DNA from: Apostichopus japonicus
Lineage: Eukaryota; Echinodermata; Holothuroidea; Aspidochirotida; Stichopodidae
Direction of reading: 5' to 3'
DNA length: 64,000 nt
Assembly (NCBI RefSeq): GCF_037975245.1
Contig: NC_092563.1
Span: 19,114,094 to 19,178,093, forward strand
In this document: positions 63,198-64,000 of the stretch, piece after piece
Position numbering within the stretch: position 1 is the stretch's first letter
Layout: each line of letters begins with the position of its first letter
Made by a program: the position numbers and the translations under genes
Notes under the pieces: generated by a model
Database searches by the model: none
What the model was told of the DNA's origin: nothing
What the model saw: only the letters and a program-made list of their open reading frames with translations

Positions 63198-64000
63198 CTG
63201 TGAGGAGGGGTTTAATATATATTTGGCTAAAAGCACTTCACAGTCGTAACCATCGTAACCGTATTACAATCAAGCTCAGATCATGAATAAACTGATTGAG
63301 AAATTGATTATTGGAGTTTGAATTTCTTGGTTTACATTTGACATTAACAATTTTTTTTTTAATGGTTTGTTTCATGATGAGAATATTCCTGGGCCTACTT
63401 CCTTTCCATTCCCTGCAATTTTGATCGACAGGAATCAATTCTTCTAACTTTTAACAAGGACCCTGTGGCATTGGTACCATGATGTAGTTCATAAAGGCTA
63501 CTGTAGCGATTGTTTTACTTTAAGACGCCCAGTTTCTGCTAATTGAAACAGTTATCTAACCAGCTAATTGAAACAGTTATCTATCGAGCAATGCTAACTA
63601 CATCAACTTTCATCAAGTTTTCTTGGGCGCACTGAAGGTTTGAAAATAATAGATAATGTAATTTTTCAATGGAGAATATCCTCAAACCCACAAAATTTCA
63701 TGCTGTTCTCGTACTCACAAGGCTCGTTCTCGGTCGCAACAAATGCGATCCATCGGGGGCTTTAAATGCAACCATGTGGAAACTACTGATGGGTTCAGTC
63801 TACAAATATCGGACTCGCCTGTTTTTAATTAGAAAATTAAGTGACAGACCTCCACTTCATAGCTAATTGATATACAACAAAGTTAGCGTGAACAACTTCT
63901 TAGTTTTTTGTTTCTTTAAGTAACAAAGTATTTAAATGCTTTAATATGTGTTAGAATTGCAAATAGTCAAAATAATCTATCATATGATTCATCTCTTGTA
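63198..64000 (-). other. intron sequence of the minus-strand gene at the right edge
   Basis: No further coding exon was recognised before the window ends. Contains a poly-A/T run near 63350 and a short direct repeat (CTAATTGAAACAGTTATCTA, 63539 and 63563 region). Confidence 0.5.

Overview
The window looks like nuclear DNA from a marine invertebrate, most likely a deuterostome and possibly an echinoderm. The genes have introns with GT..AG borders, and coding exons are sparse in an AT-rich, repeat-laden background with long (AT)n arrays. An RGK-type small GTPase, a somatomedin-B/Methuselah-like receptor, Penelope-like retroelement debris, tRNA-derived SINEs and hAT-like non-autonomous elements all fit such a genome. 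The species call is inference; nothing in the sequence fixes it. Only about 4.8 kb of the 64 kb is coding. Layout: bases 1-1395 are the tail of a dispersed element that begins outside the window. From 1396 to about 10200 is intergenic DNA with a local duplication (4065-4549), a tRNA-derived SINE (6667-6970) and AT arrays. A TATA box at 10204 opens gene 1, on the + strand, a four-exon RGK (Rad/Gem/Kir/Rem-like) GTPase with CDS exons 10683-11211, 38304-38392, 42403-42607 and 44068-44408 (387 aa). Its first intron is about 27 kb and holds most of the repeats, including several elements with clear 8-bp target-site duplications. From 44409 to 52245 is mostly featureless intergenic DNA with a degenerate tandem duplication and a hammerhead-like motif. 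Gene 2, also on the + strand, is a three-exon 7-transmembrane receptor (52246-52363, 53350-55787, 56389-56637; 934 aa). It has a signal peptide, a somatomedin-B-like cysteine cluster, a long cysteine-rich and N-glycosylatable ectodomain, and a class B/Methuselah-like membrane domain without a GPS motif. Its second intron contains the GIY-YIG endonuclease relic of a Penelope-like element. A 1.3-kb hAT-like element with a perfect TSD follows at 57120-58419. Gene 3, on the - strand, runs in from beyond the right edge; its last two coding exons are 62928-63197 and 60591-61118 (265 aa), and I could not identify the family. A nine-copy 50-bp minisatellite lies in its probable 3' untranslated region. 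The three genes show no sign of acting together: they are ordinary, separately spliced units. No operon, CRISPR array, rRNA or convincing functional tRNA was seen. The most interesting material is the layered transposon record, the degenerate hammerhead-like hairpins related to Penelope-like elements, and the unusual G3 motif of the RGK GTPase. I found no convincing evidence of an undescribed multi-gene system.
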